From: Littorina saxatilis | Taxonomy: Eukaryota > Mollusca > Gastropoda > Littorinimorpha > Littorinidae | DNA length: 64,000 bases | Reading direction: 5' to 3' | Assembly: GCF_037325665.1 (NCBI RefSeq) | Contig: NC_090246.1 | Span: 14,612,497-14,676,496, forward strand | Shown: positions 11,076 through 60,099 of the stretch, piece after piece | How the letters are laid out: the number at the start of each line of letters is the position of its first letter | Numbering within the stretch: position 1 is the stretch's first letter | Made by a program: the position numbers and the translations under genes | The notes under the pieces: generated by a model | The model's input: the letters and a program-made list of their open reading frames with translations, nothing else | The model's database searches: none | What the model was told of the DNA's origin: nothing

Positions 11076-11955
11076 TACACTGGAACCCCCCTTTTAAGAC
11101 CTAAAAAAATCTGATGTATACTGGAACCCCCCTTTTAAGACCTAAAAAAATCTGATGTACACTGGAACCCCCCCTTTTAAGACCTAAACAAATCTGATGT
11201 ATACTGGAACCCCCCTTTTAAGACCTAAAAAAATCTGATGTATACTGGAACCCCCCTTTTAAGACCTAAAAAAATCTGATGTACACTGGAACCCCCCCTT
11301 TTAAGACCTACATAAAGTCTGATGTATACTGGAACCCCCCTTTTAAGACCTAAAAAAATCTGATGTATACTGGAACCCCCCTTTTAAGACCTAAAAAAAT
11401 CTGATGTATACTGGAACCCCCCTTTTAAGACCTAAAAAAATCTGATGTACACTGGAACCCCCCCTTTTAAGACCTAAACAAATCTGATGTACACTGGAAC
11501 CCCCCTTTTAAGACCTAAAAAAATCTGATGTACACTGGAACCCCCTTTTAAGACCTAAAAAAATCTGATGTACACTGGAACCCCCTTTTAAGACCTAAAA
11601 AAATCTGATGTACACTGGAACCCCCCTTTTTAAGACCTAAAAAAATCTGATGTACACCGGAACCCCCCTTTTAAGACCTAAACAAATCTGATGTACACCG
11701 GAACCCCCTTTTTAAGACCTAAAAAAATCTGATGTACACCGGAACCCCCCTTTTAAGACCTAAAAAAATCTGATGTACACTGGAACCCCCCTTTTAAGAC
11801 CTAAAAAAATCTGATGTATACTGGAACCCCCCTTTTAAGACCTAAAAAAATCTGATGTACACTGGAACCCCCCCTTTTAAGACCTAAACAAATCTGAGAA
11901 AATCGGGTCTTGAAAAAGAGGGAGTCTTCAATTGGAGGTAAATTAACAGAGGTTA
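11076..11955. repeat. About 42-bp minisatellite built from the hairpin-element terminus
   Basis: About 19 tandem units of ctggaaccccccttttaaga plus cctaaaaaaatctgatgtaca. The unit equals the terminal inverted repeat of the dispersed element plus a few inner bases. The last unit runs directly into element interior (aatctgagaaaatcgggtct) up to 11959. Variation: TACACC/TACACT/TATACT and the length of the C-run. Confidence 0.95.
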
Positions 11956-11959
11956 TGAT

Positions 11960-12329
11960 TCTTTCTTTATTTGGTGTTTAACGTCGTTTTCAACCGTTCA
12001 AGGTTATATCGCGAAGGGGAAAGGGGGGGGGGATGATGGGATAGAGCCACTTGTCAATTGTTTCTTGTTCACAAAAGCACTAATCAAAAAATTGCTCCAG
12101 GGGCTTGCAACGTAGTACAATATATGACCTTACTGGGAGAATGCAAGTTTCCAGTACAAAGGACTTAACATTTCTTACATACTGCTTGGCTAAACTCTTT
12201 ACAAACATTGACTATATTCCATACAAGAAACACTTAACAAGGGTAAAAGGAGAAACAGAATCCGTTAGTCGCGTCTTACGACATGCTGGGGAGCATCGGG
12301 TAAATTCTTCCCCCTAACCCGCGGGGGGT
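11960..12329 (-). mobile_element. SINE-like family C, full copy, minus strand, inside the hairpin element
   Basis: Minus-strand head CCCCCGCGGGTTAGGGGGAA, then cccgatgctccccagcatgt, ccttgttaagtgtttcttgt, gaacaagaaacaattgacaa, ending acgttaaacaccaaataaag. Perfect 12-bp target-site duplication AGAGGTTATGAT (11948-11959 and 12330-12341). The tail resembles LINE-derived tails seen in mollusc retroposons. No tRNA head was recognised. Confidence 0.85.
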
Positions 12330-12410
12330 AGAGGTTATGATCAGAAAATGTGGAAAAGCAAGGTCTTGAAAAGGAGGAAGTCTTAAATTGGGGTTCCACT
12401 GTATTGTTAA
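12330..12410. mobile_element. TTTTAAGAC hairpin element, right half
   Basis: Continues the element interrupted at 11959 and ends aaattggggttccactgta, the inverted terminus. Confidence 0.7.
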
Positions 12411-12517
12411 AGCTTATCGTCACGCTCATAAGATAATTGCCTATGTCATTTTTTGATGTTTTGAGAAAAACACAAAAAACTTTCTTTGGTTTCTGAACAA
12501 TCTGCCTATCTCATTAC

Positions 12518-13412
12518 ATTTAGTCAAGTTTTGACTAAATGTTTTAACATAGAGGGGGAATCGAGACGAGGGTCGTGGTGTATGTGTGTGTGTGTGTGTG
12601 TGGTGTATGTGTGTGTGTCTGTGTGTGTGTGTGTCTGTCTGTGCGTGTGTGTGTGTGTGTAGAGCGATTCAGACCAAACTACTGAACCGATCTTTATGAA
12701 ATTTGACATGAGAGTTCCTGGGAATGATATCCCCGGACGTTTTTTTCTTTTTTTCGATAAATACTTTTGATGACATCATATCCGATTTTTTGTAAAAGTT
12801 GAGGCGGCACTGTCACACCCTCATTTTTCAATTAAATTGATTGAAATTTTGGCAAAGCAATCTTCGACGAAGGCCGGGGTTTGGTATTGCATTTCAGCTT
12901 GGTGGCTTAAAAACTAATGAGTGAGTTTGGTCATTAAAAATCGGAAACTTGTAATTAAAATTAATTTTTTATTAAACGATCCAAAAACAATTTCATCTTA
13001 TTCTTCGTCATTTTCTGATTCCAACATATACATATGTTATATTAGGATTAAAAACAAGCTCTGAAAATTAAATATATTAACATTATTATTAAAATTTAAT
13101 TTCCAAAATCGATTTAAAAACAATGTAATCTTATGTCTTGTCGGTTTCTGATTCCAAACACATCAAGATACGTTATGTTTGAATTAAAAACAAGGTCAGA
13201 AAGTTAAAACGAAGAGAGGTACAGAAAAGCGTGCTATGCAGCACAGCGAAACCACTACTGCGCTGAACAGGCTCATCAGTTTCACTCCGTTTTGCACAAG
13301 CGGCGGACTACGGTCATTGTGAAAAAATGCCGCAGTGCGTACAGTTTCATTCTGTGAGTTCCACAACTTTACTAAATGTAGTAATTTCGCCTTACGCGAC
13401 TTGTTTTAGTTA
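12518..13412. mobile_element. Dispersed repeat with TAGTCAAGTTTTGACTA hairpin start and embedded GT tract
   Basis: Starts with a small palindrome (tttagtcaagttttgactaa), then gggggaatcgagacgagggt, a (GT)n tract (12578-12660), cgattcagaccaaactactg, and ends gtaatttcgccttacgcgac. The interior has a diverged direct duplication (tctgattccaa ... ttaaaaacaag twice). The layout fits a mollusc repeat seen widely, but only one copy is in this window, so boundaries are approximate. Confidence 0.5.
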
Positions 13413-13799
13413 TAAGTTGCAAACTGCCTTATCTCGAGCGGTGACAGCTGGATAAACATGAGATAAAGAGCTAACAGCAACATTTTCAATCAGCAAAACT
13501 GTATAACAACCCACAAAGAGATTTTGCATACTTTCACATTCTTAAAACACAAGTCTTCCGGTATCATAAAAAAAAGTTCCTAACTCAAGAAACGAGATCG
13601 GCAGTTTTGCTTACGTTACCGTGGCAATGGTTTCCGACGGTCTGAGAGTTTGTACTCTCTAACACATAATAGACACCCTTCCAGTAGCTTCCCGTGTAGT
13701 TTCACTACAGAAATGCCTAACACTGAGATAGGTCTTTTTCTTATGAGCGTGACGTTATGCTGTCAGTTTGTCAAATTGAGACTGCTTCAAGAGGACAGA

Positions 13800-13985
13800 A
13801 GTACCTGTGATAAAAGGACACCCGTGGGACCAGCGGAAAGTGCTTGCACACAGCAGGTGTCCTGTCCTGACAGGTATAGGCCTTTGGTTTTTACATGATA
13901 GGCAAAAGGACAGTAGAAGGCTTAATCTATTGGGAGGTGTTCATTCATCAGAGGGGCCTTACAATGCAAGAACCACTGTATTCTT
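13800..13985. mobile_element. AGGACACC MITE copy (diverged)
   Basis: Starts acctgtgataaaaggacacc, continues gtgggaccagcggaaagtg, then caggtgtcctgtcctgacag, as in the inverted copy at 57352-57495, and ends in aagaaccactgta. Confidence 0.55.
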
Positions 13986-15860
13986 TAGGGCTCGAGTTTG
14001 AAACCCTGATACTTTATTTAAACCTTCCTAAAAAATGCCTTTTTCCTACTCTTCAAGATGGTGTTATTCTCATTCAAAGCCAAAAGTCAGGTGTGTACAG
14101 TGAATTTACTCCTTTTATCAAATATAGTGGCCCTACAATTTCATACAGACGTAATTCTATTGATAAATTCAATTTAATTCATTAACTAGGAGCAGACTAG
14201 ATCAATCCAGCGCGAATAATGAACAACGCGAGGAACCACAACAATCTTTTTTTTTTTCATGATTAATTTGCACATATGCATCATTAAAGTGCAAGCAATT
14301 CATTTCATTCTTTCCTGTGACAATATGTCTGTGCAGTATATATATGCTGCAGTCATATTTGTGCAGATATAAACTCTAAATCTTACTGACATGTGGATAT
14401 GTTTGGCAAAAGTCTGAACACTTTTATGATAAGGAAAACTGCAATTTTGGACGAAATTGATTCTGATGAATTGAATTCATTAAAAATCAAACGTACGCAT
14501 GTTTTGGCGCCCTTGAACCTTTCTACAGTATTTCAACTAACTAAGGCCTTACATACCAGAAATTGGAACACTTAATCAAAATTTTAAATCTACATCAATT
14601 AATAGATACATATCTAGATTAATTTTTATCTCCTAGTTAACACTTTTAAGAGATGTACATGCCTGTCATCAGATTCTGATATGAGATGGGACAAGTACAA
14701 ATTACAGTAGACTTCCACTATATCGCAGTCTTAGGGGTCCAAAGAATCAGAATGCAATATACTCCTTTTGTGGTAAAGGGGAGGGGGGGGGAGGGAGGGT
14801 CTGAGAGAAAACAAATAATTGTTTAACTCATTTACTGTCAGGGTTTCATGTCGTTGTGTTATTCTCAAGCTTCTGTAAGTTACAGCGCAAAGTTGTCTTC
14901 CTAAAACATTGTATGGTTGTGCATCATATTTATCTTCATGCTAGCAACACTTTTTAAAAAATTCGCATTTTGAGCTCACAGTAAATGAGACAGAGTGCTT
15001 CAATTTACCGTCAACATTTACAAAAATCGAAATCAGATCTCACACAATAAATCCAACAAAACTGCCACCTAAACAAATCTCAGTGGCTCAAAGGTAATGG
15101 CGGGAAAAAAACACACAGCAAAAACAACAAGACATTCCAACATCTCTCCATTGTTCCCCACTCCCAGTTACAAAGGATAGGGGTCGTAAATAAATAAAAT
15201 AATTGCCAAGTAAAATGAAGATTTGCAAGAACAAAAATAAAGCTACATTCAGATCACAAGAGTGCTTCCACCTTCCTTTAAAAGCAGGGATTGCTACCAC
15301 ACATTTAAACATATGTGAGAAAAAAAATAGCATATCTATCACTATCTGATGGTCAAAAGAAATACACAGCTCCAATATATACAAGATTTTTTTTAAAGGG
15401 ACACAGATTCAAATAGAAGTACACACAGTGACCACAACAAAAAACACTCAACAGTAACAGTACCTGGACTAACACCTACTATGCATAAAACTGCAAAAAG
15501 AAGAGAAACAGATCTTTCACTCTCTTGTGCTAAACAAACACTGCGAAAACCAGAGTTTAAACACCTTCGATTGGAGTTCTAATCTACAGAGATTCGAAGA
15601 CAACATCAGTCACAGCGTCACAGTACAACTTTGTCACCAAAATCATATCCAGTTCGCAGCAAAGGCAATTTTAAGGATGGAAGAACTTTAGTTTTTTTCA
15701 AGGAAACTAACAGACACGGACAAAAATGTTCATAAACTTGTAAGTTGTAAATGTGAAAGAAACCGAGGGTTACATTTTTTTAATCAAAACACGTGCACAT
15801 ACACAAGATTCATTATTTTAATTGACTGCTATTGATACAGAGTAAACTGAACACTGAAAA
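13986..15860. other. AT-rich sequence without recognised genes
   Basis: No frame with protein-like composition. A short purine tract (ggggagggggggggaggg) lies at about 14776. If the TBC1D16 3' UTR is as long as suspected, this is part of it. Confidence 0.35.
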
Positions 15861-15867
15861 TATACAG

Positions 15868-16086
15868 AACTCTTTCTTTCTTTCTTTCTTTATTTGGTGT
15901 TTAACGTCGTTTTCAACCACGAAGGTTATATCGCGACGGGGAAAGGGGGGAGATGGGATAGAGCCACTTGTCAATTGTTTCTTGTTCACAAAAGCACTAA
16001 TCAAAAATTTGCTCCAGGGGCTTGCAACGTAGTACAATGTATTACCTTACTGGGAGAATGCAAGTTTCCAGTACAAAGGACTTATA
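15868..16086 (-). mobile_element. SINE-like family C, 5'-truncated
   Basis: Minus-strand tail portion only: from gtcctttgtactggaaactt to the acgttaaacaccaaataaag end with (GAAA)n. The head half is missing, as expected of incomplete reverse transcription. Confidence 0.8.
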
Positions 16087-17365
16087 CAGAACTCACACAG
16101 AAAAAAACATTGGTATGTGATTCTACGAATTCCAATTACTGTATAAAAAAAGGTATCATATGGGATGATGCTACATGTAATAGATCTACAAGTATCAAGT
16201 TGTTCTATTTAAAAAAAAACCTTACTTGCAAATAAAAACAACATAAATTAAAATACATTGTAAATGTATAGAAACTGCACTTAAAACTTGGGCCAACGGA
16301 AAATTAGCCTTAGTTTCTGTTGTTGCTGAAATAAAATCATGCAGGTTTACAATCAAAATTCAGTAAGCAAGAAAGAAAGGCTATGCAAAATTATAGCGAG
16401 TAGCCAAATAATCTTGAGATAACTTCATTATCTGTTTCATAAGTGTCTGTCTACTTCAAAGACCGTTGGGTTGACGTACTAGTAAACGTAACGTTTTGTT
16501 TTGTCAATACAAGGGTCGCCGCTTATAAAAAACGCGGTTAATAAAAACAGCTGTTTTTTAAATACAGTCTGGTCCGGTCCGGATTTACCACTATATAACC
16601 TGGACGAAGGGAAGTATTTCATTTATCCATTTCGATAATAACAATATTTTCCATTAATATCATATAGAGATTAGAAACATAAGTCTGAAAATATAAAAAG
16701 GAAATCTACCATATCATGTACATTTGAAAGCACAAATAAAATAACTGATCATACACAACACTTGATTAATAAAATGAACACAGGTAAAAGGTGCCGTTAC
16801 CACAAAATATTCCACACAGAAAGGGGTGAGTACTGCGTGATGTGTCACCTCCCAGTTAATTAATATCACAAAATAAATATGTATTGCACGTCATTAAATA
16901 CATTGAAAAATTTAGTGTATTTACACAGCCTAATAATACACAAGACAACTGTATTTTTCTGATTAATTTTCATTCTTGCTGAATAGTTTTAAAGACTCAT
17001 CTTTTGAAACAGAATGGAATGTAAGAGGTCATAAAGATCTACTAGAATATAACATTCTGCAAAATATTTTTCTGCATTTTTCAGAACTGTGGTTGTGATC
17101 ATACATGTTGAAAAAATTAACAAAGAGTATAGAAACTGGTAGATAAACATAATCAATATAGATTATAACAAAGAGTGTTCAGGTCAACACAATGAAGGTA
17201 TACGCCAAGACAAAACAATTAGAAATTGCAAATACAGTGTAAATATTTAGCAGCATTGAAAATATTCCACATCCCTATCCCCCCAATAAAGGAGAAAAAA
17301 AAGCATTTCAGACAACAGAGAGCTAAAACTCATACTTTTATCTTAAAAAAAAAAAAAAAAAAAAA
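16087..17365. other. AT-rich sequence without recognised genes
   Basis: No repeats named and no coding frames. Several AATAAA/TTTATT words occur on both strands, too common in this AT-rich DNA to call. Confidence 0.3.
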
Positions 17366-17434
17366 AATCCCTGCGCTTAGAACTGTACCCACGGAATACT
17401 TGCGATATAAGCCTCATATTGATTGATTGATTCT
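17366..17434 (+). mobile_element. SINE family B, 3' tail fragment
   Basis: ccctgcgcttagaactgtac, acggaatac, gatataagcctcatattgat and the GATT tail match the end of the full copy at 32697. A poly-A run (17347-17367) precedes it. Confidence 0.8.
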
Positions 17435-17519
17435 TGGGTATATAATGTATTTACAGTTTCAAATCTACTTTCCACAAAGCACACATTATCTAGGAGCCAA
17501 GATGAAGGGACGGGGGAAT

Positions 17520-17520
<1 letters not shown>

Positions 17521-17590
<70 letters not shown>
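17521..17590. repeat. GA microsatellite
   Basis: (GA)n, about 34 units, uninterrupted. Confidence 0.97.
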
Positions 17591-17591
<1 letters not shown>

Positions 17592-17781
17592 CGGATGGTT
17601 TATTCACATAGGCCATTGCCCCTAGTGAAGGGGTGTGAACAAAAGCAAAAACATTGAATCATTTTTACATTCAGTAGACTCAAAACAGTGCATATTTTTC
17701 TCAAAAGTGGATAACAGATACATCAATGCAGACATCTACATACAAAATTACGATAACAGAGAAACACTGTTAAAGAGAAAC

Positions 17782-18262
<481 letters not shown>

Positions 18263-19700
18263 CTGATCCCTCATATGACAGATAAGATACATACCCAGAA
18301 TAAAATAATGGAAAGCATTGCACATTTCTGGTTAATATTGAAGCTACCACCACACAATTTCCATACCCAATTTAACAAAGTTAAAAGTGTTAGCTCAGGT
18401 GTGACTATTTAATGGTGTTTGTGAGTTAGGTGACTTTCCTCCAGTGTCTAGCTTCTTTCTAAATGGTAACATTGGATGGAGTGATTGTGTTTGAATTGAG
18501 CATTTAAACAAAACAGGTCAGTCACTCATAACAACACTTTTTGTACAGTCAGGGTTGAACTGCAGGTCACATACATGTACAACATCTAATGTCACTTCTA
18601 CGTACAATACATTTCACACTCTGAAAACTGACTACTCAAAACACTTCAGTATCAAACTACTCTCTTTTTCACTACAAAACGGAGAAAAATTACCACTTGT
18701 AAAAAACAACTCTCAAAAGTTACTTTGGTTAAGTCTTTGATAAAACCTTTCTGTTCCCTGAATATATTTCACACCACATATAAAAGCTTATCAACACAAG
18801 TAAGGCTAGCCACATGTGAAGTTATAACCTGAAAGGGAAATTAAGAGTTTCATGAAAAACAAAATCCAGCGCACATGAAAAGCTAAGAAGCAATTGTGCT
18901 CTACTGGGGGCTGAAGTTAAAATTCAAGCACCAAAATATAATGCTGTATATTTAAACATCTTCCAAATTGAAGTTTCCAGAACATAAAATAGTTCATATA
19001 ATTAGAAGTGATTAATCGTTTATCACTTTCTACAATCTAAGAAGACAAAAGAACTATGACCTACACATGCACACATTTAGCAGCAATACTGAACTCAGGT
19101 ATTGCGAGTACATAAATAAACATGATACACTATGATTATCTTAATAGCTTTTACAGGACACAGAAACAAAGCAAACTTTGTCAAGGAGATTTTGAGGACA
19201 AACCAACTAATGCTACCAGACACAAATATTCACAGAAAAATGAAATATCTGAAGCCACAGAGGCGAGTCAGAAATGGCAGCATGCTAAAGTTACAATTGC
19301 CAAAAGTGTCTGCGTGATTCACTGAAGAGAATGCTCCAATTTGTCACTACCACCTGGGTAGCCTTGTGCAGAAGATCATACCATTACAGGGACTGTCTGT
19401 ATGATCCATTTATTGTTCAATTCTTAACCAGCATATTGGTAAGCTCTTGTATAGTTTTGACGCGAAATGATTTAAGAGACTCAATAATCAGATCTGGGAC
19501 AGTTAATTCAAACTGACGCTGTGGAGATTGACAATAGCATTACTCACACCTTACGGGTGCTCAGATTCTTCACAATCAGCTGTGCATATCATTTACTCTT
19601 ACTCAGAGACCGTGAAACATACTAGAGTTGCCATCAGATTACTTGCAAGGCTGGGGATAACTGTGTAACATATCGGTATATGTATATTCAGTGCAAAGTG
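18263..19700. other. AT-rich sequence without recognised genes
   Basis: Possible 3' UTR of TBC1D16. Nothing nameable. Confidence 0.3.
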
Positions 19701-19704
19701 TTTA

Positions 19705-20095
19705 CTTCTTCTTCTTCTTCTTCTTCGTTCATGGGCTCAGACTCCCACGTTCACTCATGTTTTAAGCACGAGTGGATTTTTACGTGTATGACCGTTTTTA
19801 CCCCCCCATTCAGGCAGCATACGCCGATTTCGGGGGAGGCATGCTGGGTATTTTCATGTTTCTATAACCCACCGAACTCTGACATGGATTACAGGATCTT
19901 TTCCGTGCGCACTTGGTCTTGTGCTTGCGTGTACACACGAAGGGGGTTAAGTCACTAGCAGGTCTGCACATAAGTTGACCTGGGAGATCGGAAAAATCTC
20001 CACTCTTAACCCACCAGGCGGCAGCGACCGGGATTCGAACTCACGACCTCCCGATTAGGAGGCCGACGTCTTACCACTGCGCCACTGCGCCCGTC
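19705..20095 (-). mobile_element. SINE family A, full-length
   Basis: Minus-strand: head ggcgcagtggcgcagtggta, acgtcggcctcctaatcggg, B box ggttcgaatcc-like gagttcgaatcccggtcgct, body, and a (GAA)n tail. Short target-site duplication GTTTAC. Among the best preserved copies; useful as a family reference. Confidence 0.9.
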
Positions 20096-21404
20096 GTTTA
20101 CAAGTGATCAAGCTTGAGACTCCAGAACTGTGGATTTCAGATGTACTTCAGACAATTTAACCCACACTGTGTTGTAAAAGCAGTGTCCACAGTTGTAACA
20201 CCACACAAAATGGACATGCAAGCGTGTGGTAAAATATCCACACAGAGCTTTTTGGTAGGCCACGGTTCATGGACTAGACTTGACTGTGCTGACAATTACA
20301 TTGTGAGATAGTGAGCATGTTCTCTACGATGTATCAGACTAAACATGGTTAAGTTTTCACTGCATTCCACAACACCTGCTGGTTATTGTTCAAAAGATCA
20401 CACACACCATTCACAGGTGATCAAGTCCAAGACTCCCTGCAGGGTTCTTGTGTCGGTGTGAAAAGTGCGTTCACAGGTCTTCAGGTCGAAAGCTGCTTTC
20501 AGTTCTATTAGTGTCTCAAGACAAACAGTAAACCAGCAAGTCACCCAACCTGCTCACTTAATTAAATCCATTCAACCATTGACAGCAAGACCGACTAGAT
20601 TCTTACAAAATTCTTATTTCCTAGTCTCTCTTGATTTGTCAACCATTATTGTTTGTTCCACGTACATACACAGAACTTTCACCAGTCAATAAGTCCTTTT
20701 CTTCCCTCAACCTTTCATTCTAAAATCACCAAAACTCCACACTGTCATGGGTTAGTCAGTGTTGCACAAGCCATCAAAATCAAAACCACCGGCTGTTAGC
20801 ATCAGTCCCAATAGCACACGACCAGTTATTCATTCACTCAGAATGCCCCTGTGTTTTGCTCTCAGGCTACCATAACAGGCTCACAATGATCCATCACACA
20901 TGCACAAATCACCAAGATTCAAAACTCCTGCTGTATCTTCCAATTCCAACACCGCTTTCACTTTCAGTCAGTCACATTGTACAGTGCTTTATGCTCATCA
21001 AGGGGAAATAAACTAGGGCGGACACTTGTTGCAAATGTCCACTTTTTTGTGATACCGCACACTGATTTTGCGGCAAACGTCAAGCTACGAACGGCTCATC
21101 CAAGACTTCATCCCAACTACATACTTTGCAACAAGAACTCAATACTTAGCTCAACAGTAATGTTTGCTCACCGTCCAGTTAGCGCCATAGCGGTTAGCAA
21201 CAAGCAATTTAGTGCTTGCAGTTCCACAATCTCCATCGCAACAATGTTTTTTGCCACAAGCAGTTCACATTTCCATCCACAGTGATTTTGAGTACCAACC
21301 GCTGAACACAAAAGATACATGAAACATTCCGAGATCTTCCAGCCCCGTACTTGCAAGGCATGACTACTTGTTGTTGAGACGCTTGACGTGATTGTGGGTG
21401 CCAA
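20096..21404 (-). other. Proximal 3' UTR of TBC1D16
   Basis: Immediately follows the TBC1D16 stop codon on the minus strand. Non-repetitive and without a competing frame. Its extent is unknown. Confidence 0.6.
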
Positions 21405-58108
<36,704 letters not shown>

Positions 58109-59934
58109 CTGAAAAAAACAATACCATGGTGAACAAAGCAATGGTTTAAATTATATGAATGTTATACTGTCTATACAGATGCGTAAGGTGGAAGCTGGAG
58201 AAGAGCTCCTGGGCTTCCCACTGACACTCCACCTAGAGGATCATTGGACCCCCAACTCTAATGCTTCGGGGATCCTTGGAGTTGGACCTCCTCAGTAACA
58301 TCTTTGAGGGTCCAAAAACCAGGAGGCTCAATTCTAAGGAACATTCCTCATTGACAGATGATCCATGGAAAGCTCATGTCGGTGTAATGCTGACTTTTGG
58401 AAGTTCTCTGAGCCCTTCCCCAAAACATCAAGGTTATATCAGTTAGATTAACTCTGTAAATTTGTGCTGGCACATATCCAACAGAAAAATGTCCAAAACA
58501 GTACCGATTGTACGCATGATAATTAATAGATATTCAGTGCGTCCCTGGACCCGCTCATTTCAGGCTCAGTGCTTCGCCTGACTCCCTCCATGAATTTCTA
58601 TATCGGTTTTTTTTGGCTTCTCATGTGTATAGGACGCAGGGGTGCACAGTTTGGGGAGCCCTTTATCAGTTTCAAGCTTCTTTGCTTGCTCTTTTTAATA
58701 ATAAAATATTTGTATTTTGTGGACATAAACTTTAAAGGTGGTATTGTAATAGTCTAGTATCAAATCATTATTCATGTTAATTTTTTGTAATAATAAAAAA
58801 CGCTCGCGCTGGACCCGAGTACTCTTCAGACTGGCTCGCTCAATAAATATAAATGTTTGGAATGTCTGTGGTGTGAATGTTGGTTTCTGACCAGAAATGC
58901 AGATCTATCTCTGGCCGATTCATAGATTCAACCTACAAACTGCGACCTCATCTGTGATCAGATATGTTTCGACAAGCATTAAACGGATGAAATTAACCAC
59001 ATGCAGTTTATTCTTCAGAAAAATGCACACAAAAAATGGGTTGGGTTCGGTGATTTGTACATAAACGTCTTCCTCGCGATAGATTCGCTTATTATTTTGT
59101 CTTATGAAGCCGTCATCAACACGAACACAATGATTGCAGAAGCAAACTCTGTACCTACACGACCGAGACACAAGACATTATTTCACAGCTGCTCTGTGAA
59201 TCGCTTGCCTAAATTATAACCTTTATGAGCTTAAATTCCTCAAGTGATTCCTCATTTCTAACCAGCTCACAGGCCTGAAAGGGCCATCACAATAACATCA
59301 CAAATCACACAAACACACTTACACAGTGTCAACGTCAATTACACATTTTGCTAGTGTTCTTCCTGGTTAGTTTTGCTACTTCTCCTAAAACAAGGTTAAC
59401 AAAAGACACCTTCACAAGTAAGCTGATGTGCTACCGTCCAAAAGCACGGAACTGTTTGGTCTGAACTGTCACGTTAACTGTCCTGACTCTCAGCGTCAGA
59501 CTCATCTGTAGACTCCGTAAATGACCTCATAGTCATAGTCATACTCATAGATCTGCAAAGACTTTAAAGAGCTCAAAGAAATCCTTTGAATTTCTTACGT
59601 AAGTACTGAATAACACTATAGCACTGTTCCCTTACAATGAGGCATCGCGTGGATTGCTTAACAATTGAACAACAGATCAGCGCACCTGCAACGTATACAC
59701 GGCGCCTGCTGTTGTCACATCACTCATCAGCTTGCAGCAACACATCAACATCTGGCAGTGACAAGACCCATCTCCACCACAAAGGGTGAACCTGCCTGCA
59801 TTCGCTTAAAGCAATGCAACCACACGGTCGCTAAGCAACTGCATTATTTCATTTTCGTGCCTGGCAGCCATACAATCAAAGTCAGACCTAATTACAAGAC
59901 AAAATGCATCTAAAATCGTCATAACAAATCTTAC
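58109..59934 (-). other. TBC1D16 5' UTR intron
   Basis: Between the putative noncoding first exon and the ATG exon. Holds an inverted segment around 58236-58345 (gacccccaactctaatgctt / gagggtccaaaaaccagg) but no gene. Confidence 0.5.
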
Positions 59935-60000
59935 CAGTCTGCTACCGGATGCCAAACGCAGCCATTTTACATTAACCCATACGCGAAAGCACGGGAAATT
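59935..60000 (-). other. TBC1D16: Probable TBC1D16 noncoding first exon
   Basis: On the minus strand a strong donor GACTG|GTAAGA occurs at 59935. Upstream of it, atggctgcgtttggcatccg then TAG forms a 7-codon upstream ORF. The ATG exon needs an upstream 5' UTR exon, and this is the only strong minus-strand donor I see between it and CCDC40. Transcription start not determined. Confidence 0.5.
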
Positions 60001-60079
60001 CCGATTGGTCTGCATAAGCAGGTTCCGGGCCAATAGAGAAGAGGCTCTCTCTTTCGACATAGCAACAAGCCGAAGCATC
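59936..60079. promoter_or_regulatory. Candidate bidirectional TBC1D16/CCDC40 promoter
   Basis: Contains CCAAT at 60030-60034 and an inverted CCAAT (ATTGG) at 60004-60008, typical of divergent promoters. On the minus strand GTTGCTATGTCGAA (about 60052-60065) matches 10 of 14 positions of the RFX X-box GTTGCCATGGCAAC, a site expected for ciliary genes such as CCDC40. No TATA box. Confidence 0.45.
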
Positions 60080-60099
60080 ATGGCGGACGACGAGAACAG
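60080..60099 (+). CDS. CCDC40: CCDC40 exon 1
   Basis: ATGGCGGACGACGAGAACAG then GTGAGA. Encodes MADDEN plus two bases of Arg. Start context catcATGG. Confidence 0.8.
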
